The notes under the pieces were generated by a model that worked only from the letters and a program-made list of their open reading frames with translations, was not told the DNA's origin and did not search any database. DNA of 64,000 bases from Candidatus Villigracilis propinquus (GTDB taxonomy: Bacteria > Chloroflexota > Anaerolineae > Anaerolineales > Villigracilaceae): contig JADKDM010000023.1 in NCBI GenBank assembly GCA_016714565.1, positions 1 through 64,000 on the forward strand, in the 5' to 3' direction. A program made the position numbers and the translations under genes. Below, piece after piece: positions 46,486-54,690 of the stretch. Within the stretch, counting starts at the first letter, position 1, and each line of letters opens with the position of its first letter.

Positions 46486-46899
46486 CTATTCTTTCAAGAA
46501 GGCTCTTGCCAGTGAAATGGCCTCCTCCAAAGTTGAGTAGCTTTTTGTGATGATCGCAGGGTCGGGGTTGCCGGTGATCATTTTTGAAACCCTGCGTCCC
46601 TGTTCGTGAATGCAGAGTACCGGCTTGCCGATGCCCAGGGCGTACGCAATCTCATATCCCACTCCGTGGGACGGCACACTCACTTCAGCGATCAGCACAT
46701 CGCAATTTTTTATCCAATTCACATCACGTTCATAGACATATTGCGAAGTGAGTTCCCGTTCATTTTCCATCACTTCCGATTGCGCCAGATGCGAGGTGGG
46801 AATCTCATGTCCGTCTGCTGTGAGTGCGGCGACGATCTGCTGGTAGGCAGACTCCAATTCGCGCCCGCCGGTAATGGAACAGGCAAAATAGATGTTCAT
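46486..46899 (-). CDS. Nucleoside 2-deoxyribosyltransferase-like protein
   Basis: The 137-residue product has the family's N-terminal strand MNIYFACSITGGRE and the active-site segment CDVLIAEVSVPSHGVGYEIAYALG with the catalytic Glu (E83). Such proteins cleave or swap N-glycosidic bonds of deoxynucleosides or their monophosphates (DNPH1-like). The start overlaps the preceding gene by 4 bp (ATGA), so it is the last gene of the ssb-linked operon. A nucleotide-salvage or nucleotide-sanitation role beside translin and SSB is inferred from context only. Confidence 0.85.
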   Translation of the reverse strand: MNIYFACSITGGRELESAYQQIVAALTADGHEIPTSHLAQSEVMENERELTSQYVYERDVNWIKNCDVLIAEVSVPSHGVGYEIAYALGIGKPVLCIHEQGRRVSKMITGNPDPAIITKSYSTLEEAISLARAFLKE

Positions 46900-47525
46900 T
46901 TGTCTTTATTCGGGAGGCGTGAGAGGATGGAAGTATCACGTTTTTTCTGCGTCGAGGTTGTGTTCGTGGTTGTCTGCCCTGTCCGCATACTTTCAAGTTC
47001 CGAGCTAAAGCGCATCCAGTCATTGACGAGGATCACAAAATGCGGGGTTTTATCCTTGAAGAAGAGGGGTGAAAGGAAAAGCCGCAAAGATGACTGCGAC
47101 ATTGGAAATGCATTCAGCTCCAGCACGATCACGGTCATTCGCGCAATGGGTTCGATGATCTCCGCCTGCCATTTGGAAACGCTTTTGGGCGGGAAGAGCG
47201 AGCCCATATTCGCAGACGATGTGCGCCGCAATCTTTTGTAGGAAATGTTCAGCCGCAGGAAGGGGGTTGACAGCCGCAGGTGATCGCTAAATGGCTGGAC
47301 GTAGGCACTGTTGCGAAGGATCAATAATAACAGACCGAGAAAAATATTCAAGCCGCCAATGCTTGCAATGGCAAGCCAGCGCCATTGCTCAAGCCCCCAG
47401 CTGTAAATTCCATAGGCCAGCAAAAGCATGAACACCCCAAGCGTGAGGATCGCCGGATACCAGCGATTGATCATGTGGGTGTAGATGACGAGAGGATAAC
47501 GACGTCCGCTTTTTTCCTTTGCCAT
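46896..47525 (-). CDS. Two-helix membrane protein with cytosolic domain
   Basis: The 209-residue protein has a short basic start, two close helices (AILTLGVFMLLLAYGIYSWG; WLAIASIGGLNIFLGLLLLI), and a cytosolic part (about 80-210) with strand-rich features (FSDHLRLSTPFLRLNISYKR, IARMTVIVLELN) that could be a PH-like domain. A Ser/Thr/Lys-rich tail ends it. No family is recognised. It starts 1 base after the translin gene stop and overlaps the next gene. Confidence 0.65.
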   Translation of the reverse strand: MAKEKSGRRYPLVIYTHMINRWYPAILTLGVFMLLLAYGIYSWGLEQWRWLAIASIGGLNIFLGLLLLILRNSAYVQPFSDHLRLSTPFLRLNISYKRLRRTSSANMGSLFPPKSVSKWQAEIIEPIARMTVIVLELNAFPMSQSSLRLFLSPLFFKDKTPHFVILVNDWMRFSSELESMRTGQTTTNTTSTQKKRDTSILSRLPNKDK

Positions 47526-47526
47526 G

Positions 47527-48198
47527 TTACGAATCCTTTTCGCTTCCTGCTGGACCCTTGGCCTGGTCGCCGTTTAATTGGACAATTAACTTCCCGATGG
47601 CTTGTTCCAAATGCTCGCCGCGCAGGCTAAAGGTGATGTCACCGCGTGTCTTTTCGATGATGCCGCGTGCGAGATCCGTCTGGCGGCGCAGGCCGTTGGT
47701 GATGGCATCGGGATAATCCACGGTGACTAGGACGGAGTAGATCTCGTCCATGTAGCCGAGCAGACGTTCCACTTCGGGGGAATAGCCGTGGCGGAGAATA
47801 TCCATCACGCGGCGGCGCAATTCGCCGACGACTTCTGCCAACCCGTTGAGATATGTTGCAGGTTCAACGACCAGCTCTTCGGGAGTCTGAAGCGGTTCGT
47901 TCCGAATTAAGGCGCAGGTGACGTTCGCTTCGACAAATTCCTTTAATGAATCCTGTGTGTAGCCTGCGTAGAATAAATCCGGATAGGTTGCCAGAGAGTC
48001 GCGCAGCGTATCTGCAAGTTTGCGGGCTTCCAGCAGGTGCGTATTCATCGTGTCCGTTTCATCGCGGTGGACGGCGCGGATGGCGAGGGAGCAGGCGCGG
48101 GTAAGCTGGCGCGCCTGGGCGAGGGCGTTGTCGCGTGCGGCGGTGCGGGCGTCAAAATTTTTGCGGATCTGTTCGGAAATTTTTTCGAGCTTATGCAT
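47527..48198 (-). CDS. Translin-family nuclease-like protein
   Basis: A 223-residue helical protein with the translin signature YPDAITNGLRRQTDLARGIIEKTRGDITFSL split across two helices near residues 158-190, plus acidic residues upstream (VHRDETDTMNTHLLEARKL). In eukaryotes translin/TRAX form an octameric ring that binds and, through TRAX, cleaves RNA; homologues occur in archaea and a few bacteria. Whether this one has TRAX-type acidic catalytic residues cannot be judged reliably by eye. It sits in a tight operon with DUF3467 (2-bp gap), a membrane protein and a nucleosidase, directly downstream of ssb. Confidence 0.8.
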   Translation of the reverse strand: MHKLEKISEQIRKNFDARTAARDNALAQARQLTRACSLAIRAVHRDETDTMNTHLLEARKLADTLRDSLATYPDLFYAGYTQDSLKEFVEANVTCALIRNEPLQTPEELVVEPATYLNGLAEVVGELRRRVMDILRHGYSPEVERLLGYMDEIYSVLVTVDYPDAITNGLRRQTDLARGIIEKTRGDITFSLRGEHLEQAIGKLIVQLNGDQAKGPAGSEKDS

Positions 48199-48200
48199 GG

Positions 48201-48548
48201 TTACTCTTTGGGTGGTTCGGGCGGCTGTTGGAATGGACGGAAGAGATTGTCGGCGAGGGTGGAGTTGGTGGGGATGTGGATCTCTCCGAATGCGCTTTCG
48301 TAGCGGGCGATGTTCTCGGTGAGGGCGCGCACCAAAAGTTTTGCACTTAGCGGGGTCATTACCACCCGCGAGCGGATCTTTGCGCGCGGTTCGCCGGGCA
48401 GAAGATGTGCAAAGTCTATGACGATGTCTGACGGCGAGTGGGCGATACGTGCAAGGTTGGCGTAGACGAGTTCAAGGTCGGCGGGGAGTTCGAGCACGGG
48501 ACCGGTTGGTTTGGGTGGGATTTGAGGTGGAGTTTGAGGTGTGGTCAT
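48201..48548 (-). CDS. DUF3467-family protein
   Basis: The 115-residue protein has a Pro-rich start, then YANLARIAHSPSDIVIDFAHLLPGEP and SRVVMTPLSAKLLVRALTENIARYESAFG, the conserved DUF3467 core. These small proteins are widespread and unassigned; they often sit beside DNA or RNA genes. AGGAAAG precedes the ATG at 48548; an upstream in-frame ATG at 48581 overlaps the terminator hairpin and is rejected. The stop is 2 bp before translin. Confidence 0.85.
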   Translation of the reverse strand: MTTPQTPPQIPPKPTGPVLELPADLELVYANLARIAHSPSDIVIDFAHLLPGEPRAKIRSRVVMTPLSAKLLVRALTENIARYESAFGEIHIPTNSTLADNLFRPFQQPPEPPKE

Positions 48549-48579
48549 GATCTTTCCTGCTATATACCGCGTGATAAGC

Positions 48580-48622
48580 AAACAGGTCTAACAAGCCCGC
48601 GGTGGATTTGTTAGACCTGTTT
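48580..48622 (-). terminator. Terminator downstream of ssb
   Basis: AAACAGGTCTAACA / TGTTAGACCTGTTT arms (48580-48593, 48609-48622) with a 15-nt loop. On the minus strand it is followed by GCTTATCAC, a weak U tract, so read-through into the DUF3467 operon is possible. Confidence 0.6.
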
Positions 48623-48635
48623 CATTTTGAGTTGA

Positions 48636-49067
48636 CTAGAATGGAATGTCGTCTTCGGGGGGAAGCTCGGCCATTTCCATGCCGCCGCCACCTGCCACAG
48701 GCCCGCCATCAACATCGTTACGTGAAGAGAGGAAACGAACGGTGGAGGCTGTGACTTCAAAAGACGAGCCGACGGATCCATCTTGTTTCGTCCACACTTT
48801 TGGGCCGCCCGTGTTGGGGTCTGCGCTCATGCGGCCATCCACGAGAACTTGCTGGCCTTTCTTGAGATATTGATTGCAGATCTCGGCCTGTTTGCCCCAT
48901 GCTGTGACGCGGAACCAGATGGTCTTTTTGACTTTCTCACCGTTGGCATTGGTGTAGGATTCGTTAACCGCAACAGAAAAGCTCGTAACGGCCTGGCCTG
49001 ATGGCGTATAGCGCATTTCAGGGTCGCGCCCCAAGTTGCCAGTGATGATGATCTTTTGATAGCTCAT
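48636..49067 (-). CDS. ssb: Single-stranded DNA-binding protein
   Basis: The 143-residue protein begins MSYQKIIITGNLGRDPEMRY, the family OB-fold start, then VNESYTNANGEKVKKTIWFR, GKQAEICNQYLKKGQQVLV and the WTKQDGSVGSSFEV segment. It has a Gly-rich linker and the acidic C-terminal tip PPEDDIPF, which recruits partner repair enzymes. Length is normal (about 140-180). GAGGAACA precedes the ATG. It heads the strand that leads to DUF3467 and translin, 87 bp away. Confidence 0.96.
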   Translation of the reverse strand: MSYQKIIITGNLGRDPEMRYTPSGQAVTSFSVAVNESYTNANGEKVKKTIWFRVTAWGKQAEICNQYLKKGQQVLVDGRMSADPNTGGPKVWTKQDGSVGSSFEVTASTVRFLSSRNDVDGGPVAGGGGMEMAELPPEDDIPF

Positions 49068-49093
49068 TGTTCCTCCGGGTGTATGTGTATGAT

Positions 49094-49321
49094 TTAGGCT
49101 GAATATGAATTAACCCATGGAGTTTCCTCAGGGTTTACTTCCGCAATTTTATCAGCAAGTGTGCAGGCGGGGCTATAGCGAGGTAATTCCGCAAGTGAAT
49201 TTACTTCTTGTTGAAGCAGAATTACTTTATCTTTCCCCGTTGACTTTGCAAGCTGCTTTTTAATACTTTCCTTTTGCAGCCCAGGATGTATTGATTTTCT
49301 GTTATTTGAAGCTTGTTTTTT
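49094..49321 (-). CDS. Possible small Lys/Gln-rich protein
   Basis: An open frame from ATG 49321 to 49094 encodes 75 residues, with KKQASNNRKS and LQKESIKKQL followed by VILLQQEVNSLAELPRY and an acidic end (NPEETPWVNSYSA). No ribosome site is clear, so the start could be further upstream (to 49465). No family is recognised. The codon pattern is unlike a shadow frame, but it may be spurious. It lies 27 bp upstream of the ssb start on the same strand. Confidence 0.3.
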   Translation of the reverse strand, partial: KKQASNNRKSIHPGLQKESIKKQLAKSTGKDKVILLQQEVNSLAELPRYSPACTLADKIAEVNPEETPWVNSYSA

Positions 49322-49545
49322 CATCTTGTTCAGGCCAGTTTGTGTTGAGGTACCCGCCGAACTGCGGCGGGGAAATAAGACAGTTCGTATTGTACCCGTA
49401 CTTTCTTTTTTTGTTAACAAGTAAAGCCGATTATGAGGTATATATGTCTGGCAGGTAAGAATCATTGGGGCTAATGTTGTCTTTTGAAGTATTCACAAAA
49501 GGAATTCAGCTGCTTTTTGATAGGCTGTTCATTTATGGAGAGAAT

Positions 49546-49884
49546 ATGAAACTTGCCATCAAACATTATGGCATCATTATTAGTACTCTGATTACTGCCT
49601 ACCTGCATATTTCTCTTTACCCGGATTTTAGCTTTACATTGAACGGGTTTGGTTACATTGGCTTGCTGTTTGCTTATTTTTTACCGATCGCTTTTCTGCA
49701 AGATAAGGAAATTCATTTAATCCTCTGGTGGGGACTTGTAATTTACACCATCGCTACCATTATATTATGGGTGTTTATTGGCGATATGCATTTTGTGGCG
49801 GGAACATCCAGTGCAACCGGCTATTACGCCAAAGCCGCCGAGATAGTGCTGCTTGCATTCCTGTGGGCTGATAAGCCCAAGTAA
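49546..49884 (+). CDS. Small four-helix membrane protein, copy 1
   Basis: The 112-residue protein has four close helices (YGIIISTLITAYLHISL; GYIGLLFAYFLPIAFL; LWWGLVIYTIATIILWVF; YYAKAAEIVLLAFLW). GGAGAGAAT precedes the ATG. A short basic start puts the N-terminus in the cytoplasm by the positive-inside rule. It is the first of a tandem pair. The pattern FTLNGxGYIGLL and FVAGTxSAxGYYAKA is shared with copy 2. Function unknown. Confidence 0.7.
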   Translation: MKLAIKHYGIIISTLITAYLHISLYPDFSFTLNGFGYIGLLFAYFLPIAFLQDKEIHLILWWGLVIYTIATIILWVFIGDMHFVAGTSSATGYYAKAAEIVLLAFLWADKPK

Positions 49885-49918
49885 CAGGAGTGCTTTTTTA
49901 TTGTTAAAGGAGAAAAAC

Positions 49919-50251
49919 ATGAATCTCAGTCTTAAGCACTACGGCATTATCCTTGGGGGCGTGCTCGCGGCCTACTTCCACCTTATTCTCTTCCCAGATA
50001 TTGGCTTTACCCTAAATGGGCTGGGATACATCGGTTTGCTGGGCGCTTACTTTCTGCCGATCCCATTCTTTCAACAACGGCATAAAATGGTCTGGTGGGG
50101 ATTGGTCGGCTACACCCTGTTGACCATTGTCTTGTGGGCGATTATGGGGAACAAGCAATTCGTGGCAGGTACAACCAGCGCCATTGGGTACTACGCCAAG
50201 GCCGTTGAAGTATTTATGCTGGCTTGTTTGTGGGCAGACAAGCCGAAATAA
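49919..50251 (+). CDS. Small four-helix membrane protein, copy 2
   Basis: The 110-residue protein matches copy 1 over its whole length (MNLSLKHYGIILG versus MKLAIKHYGIIIS, FTLNGLGYIGLLGAYFLPIPF, FVAGTTSAIGYYAKAVEVFML, ending WADKPK in both). The two are a tandem duplication 35 bp apart, each with its own AGGAG site (AAAGGAGAAAAAC here). Copies have diverged, so the event is not recent. No family recognised. Confidence 0.7.
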   Translation: MNLSLKHYGIILGGVLAAYFHLILFPDIGFTLNGLGYIGLLGAYFLPIPFFQQRHKMVWWGLVGYTLLTIVLWAIMGNKQFVAGTTSAIGYYAKAVEVFMLACLWADKPK

Positions 50252-50266
50252 TTTATTGGATATTCG

Positions 50267-50294
50267 TTGAAGCAAACGTTTTTATTGGTATATT
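50267..50294 (+). promoter_or_regulatory. Probable leaderless promoter before the STAS-like gene
   Basis: TTGAAG (50267-50272), 16-bp spacer, TATATT (50289-50294), then GTGGCC and ATG at 50301. It begins just after the stop of copy 2, so this gene has its own promoter. Confidence 0.55.
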
Positions 50295-50300
50295 GTGGCC

Positions 50301-50666
50301 ATGGAATGGAATATCAAATATAGTTTGGATGAGCATCTCATCTATGTGAAAACAAAAGGAATACTAACTGTAGAATCCGCGAATTTGATGGTAGAGGATA
50401 TCGTCAAAGCCGCCGCCTGCCATCAATGTGACAACCAGATCGTGGATCACCGTGAGACTACTTTTGCTTTACAGCTTTTTGAGTATTACGAGCGCCCCGA
50501 AGTAAACTCGAAGATCGGTATTTCACCCAGGTGGAACATTGCCATGATATTCAAAGAGTTGACCAGTAATACTCTTTTTATGGAGACGGTCTTCCGAAAC
50601 CGCGGATATAACTTTTGTCAGTTTGATGATATTGGTAAAGCGAGGAAATGGGTTCTGAGCCAATAA
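50301..50666 (+). CDS. Small STAS/SpoIIAA-like protein
   Basis: The 121-residue protein has alternating strands and helices (WNIKYSLDEHLIYVKTKG, LTVESANLMVEDIVKAAACH, NQIVDHRETTFAL, GISPRWNIAMIFKELTSN, NRGYNFCQFDDIGKARKWV) like STAS or SpoIIAA-like modules. A signalling or lipid-binding role is typical of the fold, but nothing here identifies the partner. Alternative start: GTG two codons upstream. It is monocistronic, with a strong terminator. Confidence 0.6.
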   Translation: MEWNIKYSLDEHLIYVKTKGILTVESANLMVEDIVKAAACHQCDNQIVDHRETTFALQLFEYYERPEVNSKIGISPRWNIAMIFKELTSNTLFMETVFRNRGYNFCQFDDIGKARKWVLSQ

Positions 50667-50697
50667 AAAAACGAAGGCGTTACGCCTTCGTTTTTTT
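50665..50697. terminator. Bidirectional terminator
   Basis: Perfect stem with A7/T7 flanks (50665-50679, 50683-50697), TTA loop; it closes the STAS-like gene and the convergent DinB gene. Confidence 0.9.
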
Positions 50698-51253
50698 ATT
50701 GGCTTGTGCGGGCCAGCCTGCGCATGGCTGCCATCTGACGGAGGTGGTCCACTTCATGCGCCAGCATGAGCAGAACCCAGGTTTTGTAATTGCAGACACC
50801 AAAAGTGGTGTTGACTTCCGTCTTCTCCGGTTCATGTGAATTGCGTGTTTGCCCAAGCACGACCTGAATGCGTTCCGTGGCGGCATTCAGACTCACACGC
50901 AGGTCTTTGATCGAAATATTCTGTTTTGCGCCTTCGCCAAATCCTCGGGCGGCCTCCACCACGTGGGGCAACTGGCTTGTGGAAATATCCAGCAATTTAT
51001 TGTGATAAAAACCCTGCGTGTAGATCAGATGCGTTATCGATTCGCTGATCGACCAGAATGGATGCACAGATGAGGAAAAAGCCACTTGGTCATCTGTCAA
51101 CTCTTCCAGAATTTCGCGCGTTCGTTCACGGGTTTGAAAAAAGGTCTCGATGAACTCATCCAACGGGTAACGGGAAGAAGCCTCCAGCCAGGAGATGTCC
51201 TTCGTAAAAGCAGACAGGATCAAAGGAGTCAGAGCGTCTGAAGATATCATCAA
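50696..51253 (-). CDS. DinB-superfamily protein
   Basis: The 185-residue protein is a DinB/YfiT four-helix bundle: FFQTRERTREILEELTDDQ, HPFWSISESITHLIYTQGFYHNKL, and LLMLAHEVDHLRQMAAMRR. The three histidines (in SITHLIYTQ, AHEVDHL) form the metal site common in the family, which includes thiol-dependent enzymes. Function within the family is not predictable from sequence. The start may be either of two adjacent Met codons. The C-terminus lies against the shared terminator. Confidence 0.8.
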   Translation of the reverse strand: MMISSDALTPLILSAFTKDISWLEASSRYPLDEFIETFFQTRERTREILEELTDDQVAFSSSVHPFWSISESITHLIYTQGFYHNKLLDISTSQLPHVVEAARGFGEGAKQNISIKDLRVSLNAATERIQVVLGQTRNSHEPEKTEVNTTFGVCNYKTWVLLMLAHEVDHLRQMAAMRRLARTSQ

Positions 51254-51345
51254 TAGGAATTTTATCCTATTTCAAACATCCCAAATATGGGAACTTTTTT
51301 GACGGCGTCGTCGTTTCATATTTGCTTTAGAGAATAGAGGTAAAA

Positions 51346-52302
51346 ATGAAACTATCAACCAACACAATTATTGCTTTTTTCGGTACTTTAATAGTAGGCA
51401 TGCTCGCGCTTATTACAGTAGGCGTATTAGCCATGCCCATCCTTCAAGCGGATCAACCTGAGCCGATGGATACACAGGCCACACTTCAAGCGATGGTAAC
51501 GCAGACGGTATTTGCATTGACACAAAATGCCCCGACACAAACCCCGCCTCCTCCCACGCTGACGGCTGTTCCGGTTACGAATACGCCTGTTCCCACTTCC
51601 ACGCCGATTCCCCCCGTAACGTATTGTGACTGGGTGGCCTTCGTCAAAGATGTCAACTTCCCTGATGGCTCTGTGGTTGCGCCCGGCGAGACCTTCACAA
51701 AAATCTGGCGCTTGAAGAACCGCGGCACCTGCACATGGACATCTGACTATATGCTCGTCTTTACCAGCGGCACGCAAATGGGCAGCACTACCGCAGTCCG
51801 TTTACCCGGAACTGTTCTACCCGGGCAAAACGTGGATGTTTCTGTAACGCTCACTGCGCCCACAGGTTCTGGCCCGTACACCAGCAATTGGATGCTGCGC
51901 AATCCGTCCGGTGCGCTCTTTGGAATGGGTGACAAAGCCAACGTCGCTTTCTATGTGGATGTTCAGGTGAAGCAGCCTGTCACGGACTTGCCGCACGGCA
52001 CAGTTACCGGCAGCCTGTGCTACCCGAGCGAATTCAATCCGCCAATGACGTTGTACTTCGAGAGACTCGACACTGCAGACAGGATACAATTCTCAATGGT
52101 GGAAGCCCAGAATACCTACAGTGTTTTACTTCCCAAAGGCTACTACTATGTGTACGCATGGGCGCCAAACTACAACCTGGAAGGCGCGTATGCAAACCCA
52201 ACCACGAACCTGATGATCCCCGTCTTTGTCTCCGGCGGGCAGACCACAAGCGCCATCGATTTGTGTAACTGGAGCCCATATCCACACGGGCGTGGGAAAT
52301 AA
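51346..52302 (+). CDS. Membrane-anchored NBR1-type Ig-domain protein
   Basis: The 318-residue protein has an N-terminal helix (IIAFFGTLIVGMLALITVGVL), a Thr/Pro stalk to about residue 90, and an NBR1-like Ig domain (about 95-210: GETFTKIWRLKNRGTCTW, VTLTAPTGSGPYTSNW) followed by a C-terminal beta-rich region (GSLCYPSEFNPPMTLYFERL, YYYVYAWAPNY). It resembles the CAP lipoprotein at 40154 in its Ig domain, with the shared W-L/E-K/QNxGTCxW motif. AGAGGTAAAA precedes the ATG. It is probably surface-exposed; the ligand is unknown. Confidence 0.8.
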   Translation: MKLSTNTIIAFFGTLIVGMLALITVGVLAMPILQADQPEPMDTQATLQAMVTQTVFALTQNAPTQTPPPPTLTAVPVTNTPVPTSTPIPPVTYCDWVAFVKDVNFPDGSVVAPGETFTKIWRLKNRGTCTWTSDYMLVFTSGTQMGSTTAVRLPGTVLPGQNVDVSVTLTAPTGSGPYTSNWMLRNPSGALFGMGDKANVAFYVDVQVKQPVTDLPHGTVTGSLCYPSEFNPPMTLYFERLDTADRIQFSMVEAQNTYSVLLPKGYYYVYAWAPNYNLEGAYANPTTNLMIPVFVSGGQTTSAIDLCNWSPYPHGRGK

Positions 52303-52322
52303 CAGCTACATACTGTAATAGC

Positions 52323-52365
52323 AAAAAAGCCTTCCGAGTCGTAATTTGACTCGGAAGGCTTTTTT
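52323..52365 (+). terminator. Terminator after the Ig-domain gene
   Basis: AAAAAAGCCTTCCGAGTC / GACTCGGAAGGCTTTTTT arms (52323-52340, 52348-52365). Confidence 0.9.
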
Positions 52366-52418
52366 ATGAAAATGCCAAATGCTATAATTTCTTATCCCTG
52401 TTGGAAAGGAATTTACAA

Positions 52419-53318
52419 ATGACTATTATCTACCGCACAGGCACAGTAGAAGATTCTCTCCCCGTATTCAAAGTGTTCCTCAAATCCATTATGGATTATA
52501 GCGAGCGCATGAACGTGATGGCGATCACAGGCGGGAATGACCCTGAAAAACTGGCGTTGATCTGGGAAGGACGCAAACAGTTGTTTGACTTCCTCGCCAG
52601 AACCGCGTCCCAGTTTTGGCTGGCGGAAGAGGATGGCGAGATATTGGGATATGCACGCTCCATTGAGCATGATGGACATCAGGAGTTGACCGAATTCTTC
52701 GTATCTCCGAACCAGCAATCGGCGGGGGTGGGAGGCGAGTTGTTATCGCGTGCCTTTGCGGATAACGGCGCACAGTATCGCACCATCATCGCTACATTGG
52801 ATGAACGTGCCTTGTATCGTTACATGAAAATGGGCGTGCGTGGACGTTTTATGTTCAAGTATTTTTATCGCAAAGCTGAAAAGGTGCATGTGCAAACCGA
52901 TCTCAAGATCGAACGCATGGACCTACCCGCGCACCTTGAACAAATGAACCAAATTGATAAAGATCTGGTCAATCACACACGCAAAGATATTCATGAATGG
53001 CTTGTTTCTGTGCGTGAGGGATTTGTATGCAAACGCGGAGACGATATTGTCGGGTACGGTTATGTTGGCGCCAACCACGGGCCGTTCGCTGTGCTGGACG
53101 AAAATGATTTCCCCGCTGTGCTTGCCCACGCTGAAAGTTTGACCGCTGAAAAAGGGGAGGAATTCGGTGCAGCGGTGCCCCTCGTGAACAAAAAGGCAAT
53201 TGAATATTTCATAGAGCACAAATACAAGATCGATACGTTCTCTGCGCTTTTTATGAGCAACGTGCCATTTGGAAAGTTTGAAAATTACTTGTGCTTTGCG
53301 CCGGAATTCTTTTTGTGA
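52419..53318 (+). CDS. Tandem GNAT-fold acetyltransferase-like protein
   Basis: The 299-residue protein has a clear GNAT N-terminal half: FWLAEEDGEILGYARS, then LTEFFVSPNQQSAGVGGELL, whose Q/S-x-G-V-G-G-E is the acetyl-CoA loop. The second half (about 160-299) repeats the pattern more weakly (VCKRGDDIVGYGYVGANHG). TATAAT at 52383-52388 and AAAGGA before the ATG support expression. The substrate is unknown. It is monocistronic between two terminators. Confidence 0.8.
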   Translation: MTIIYRTGTVEDSLPVFKVFLKSIMDYSERMNVMAITGGNDPEKLALIWEGRKQLFDFLARTASQFWLAEEDGEILGYARSIEHDGHQELTEFFVSPNQQSAGVGGELLSRAFADNGAQYRTIIATLDERALYRYMKMGVRGRFMFKYFYRKAEKVHVQTDLKIERMDLPAHLEQMNQIDKDLVNHTRKDIHEWLVSVREGFVCKRGDDIVGYGYVGANHGPFAVLDENDFPAVLAHAESLTAEKGEEFGAAVPLVNKKAIEYFIEHKYKIDTFSALFMSNVPFGKFENYLCFAPEFFL

Positions 53319-53352
53319 CATTTCATAAATTAATCCGCGCAAAAGATAAATC

Positions 53353-53380
53353 AAAAGGCGACTCAGCCGAGTCGCCTTTT
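53353..53380. terminator. Bidirectional terminator
   Basis: AAAAGGCGACTC / GAGTCGCCTTTT arms (53353-53364, 53369-53380), AGCC loop, between convergent genes. Confidence 0.88.
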
Positions 53381-53382
53381 TG

Positions 53383-54660
53383 TTACTTCATCATTCTTGC
53401 AGCTTTGCGGCCGATCTCCACCGCAAAGTTCGTGCCTCTGTCCCAAGGATAGACTTGACTCATCGATGCAAAATACAAGCCTTCGATCGGGGTTTGAATA
53501 TCGGGGATATTCTTTGAATGTCCAACGAGCGGAACAGGCTGCGCGTAATTTGTTTTGTGTACCCAAATTTTGTTGATCCACTCGCGCTTGAATTCGGGGT
53601 TGAATTTTTGGAAGGCGGGAATAAACCGCTCAAGCAATTCATCATCGCTCATTGAAAAATATTCGTGGCCCAGTTCCAGATAATCACCCGCGTACACAAT
53701 GCGGTCGCCGCCAAAATTTTCGCTCGAAACAAAATTCGTGTGCTCCACCAGCGCGAGGAACGGATAGCCTTCCTCCTTCGGCACATTGAACCAGTAATAG
53801 CCATCCTTCGAAATCGAGTGTTTCAGCGAGAGCGTCATCACCACCGCGCCCATCGACTTCAAATCCAGCAGGCCCTTCAAATAATTTTCAGGGAGATCGG
53901 GACATAACTTTGCCATCAGATTCGGTGACGTAGTGACCAATACCTTATCGAAGGATTCACCGTCCACGCTCAAACCTGCGGACGCCTGATCCTGCTTAAT
54001 GGACTTGATACTAGCTCCAAGCCGAATCTCCACACCCAATGCGCGCAGCTTCTCCGCGAACAAGTCTGCAAAGTTTTGAAAGCCGCCTTCGAAGGTGCCG
54101 AGGCGGGTGGTGCGAGCGTGCATGCGCGCCCACATCCACGCCATGTTGACATCTTTGTAGTACGAAGCAAATTTACCGATCAGCAGCGGCTGCCACATCT
54201 GCTCGTAGACTTGTTTGCCCGCGTATTTCAACATCCACTCATGGGCAGTGACCTTTTCCAGTGCGCGCCAATTATTTGTGAGGCGCAGGAACAAGCCAAC
54301 GAAGCCGAAGCGGATCTTGTTCAATCCCCAGCCGAGGCCGGGGAAGCGCAGCGCGTTGAGGATCGAGTCAAAGGGATACCATTTCTTTTTGTAATACATC
54401 ACCGTCAGTGGACGGGGGAATTGCACCTTGTCTTCCAATCCCAGCTCGCGGATCAAGCCCAGCATTTCGCTGTCTGACTGGAACCAGTGGTGATAGAACT
54501 TCTCCACAGACCACTTCCAATGCGGTTCCTTGAAACCGCTGGCCAGCCCGCCTGCATATGTTGCGGATTCAAAAATGGTGACATCATGCCCCGCTTTTTT
54601 TAGATCCCATGCGGCAACCATGCCGCTGTACCCTGCTCCAATAATTGCTATTTTCAACAT
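53383..54660 (-). CDS. FAD-dependent amine-oxidase-like protein
   Basis: The 425-residue protein starts with the FAD dinucleotide motif IGAGYSGMVAAWDLKKAGHDV and continues with FESATYAGGLASGF, an RxGG-like flavin segment typical of the amine oxidase/protoporphyrinogen oxidase group. The C-terminal segment (IEGLYFASMSQVYPWDRGTNFAVEIGRKAA) completes the flavin-binding pattern. The substrate cannot be deduced. GGAG 5 nt before the ATG (54660) marks the start. It follows the response regulator with a 30-bp gap and may share its transcript; the three leftward genes read flippase-like, regulator, oxidoreductase. Confidence 0.82.
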   Translation of the reverse strand: MLKIAIIGAGYSGMVAAWDLKKAGHDVTIFESATYAGGLASGFKEPHWKWSVEKFYHHWFQSDSEMLGLIRELGLEDKVQFPRPLTVMYYKKKWYPFDSILNALRFPGLGWGLNKIRFGFVGLFLRLTNNWRALEKVTAHEWMLKYAGKQVYEQMWQPLLIGKFASYYKDVNMAWMWARMHARTTRLGTFEGGFQNFADLFAEKLRALGVEIRLGASIKSIKQDQASAGLSVDGESFDKVLVTTSPNLMAKLCPDLPENYLKGLLDLKSMGAVVMTLSLKHSISKDGYYWFNVPKEEGYPFLALVEHTNFVSSENFGGDRIVYAGDYLELGHEYFSMSDDELLERFIPAFQKFNPEFKREWINKIWVHKTNYAQPVPLVGHSKNIPDIQTPIEGLYFASMSQVYPWDRGTNFAVEIGRKAARMMK

Positions 54661-54690
54661 GCACTCCAGATTTTAGAAATTGAAATAACG

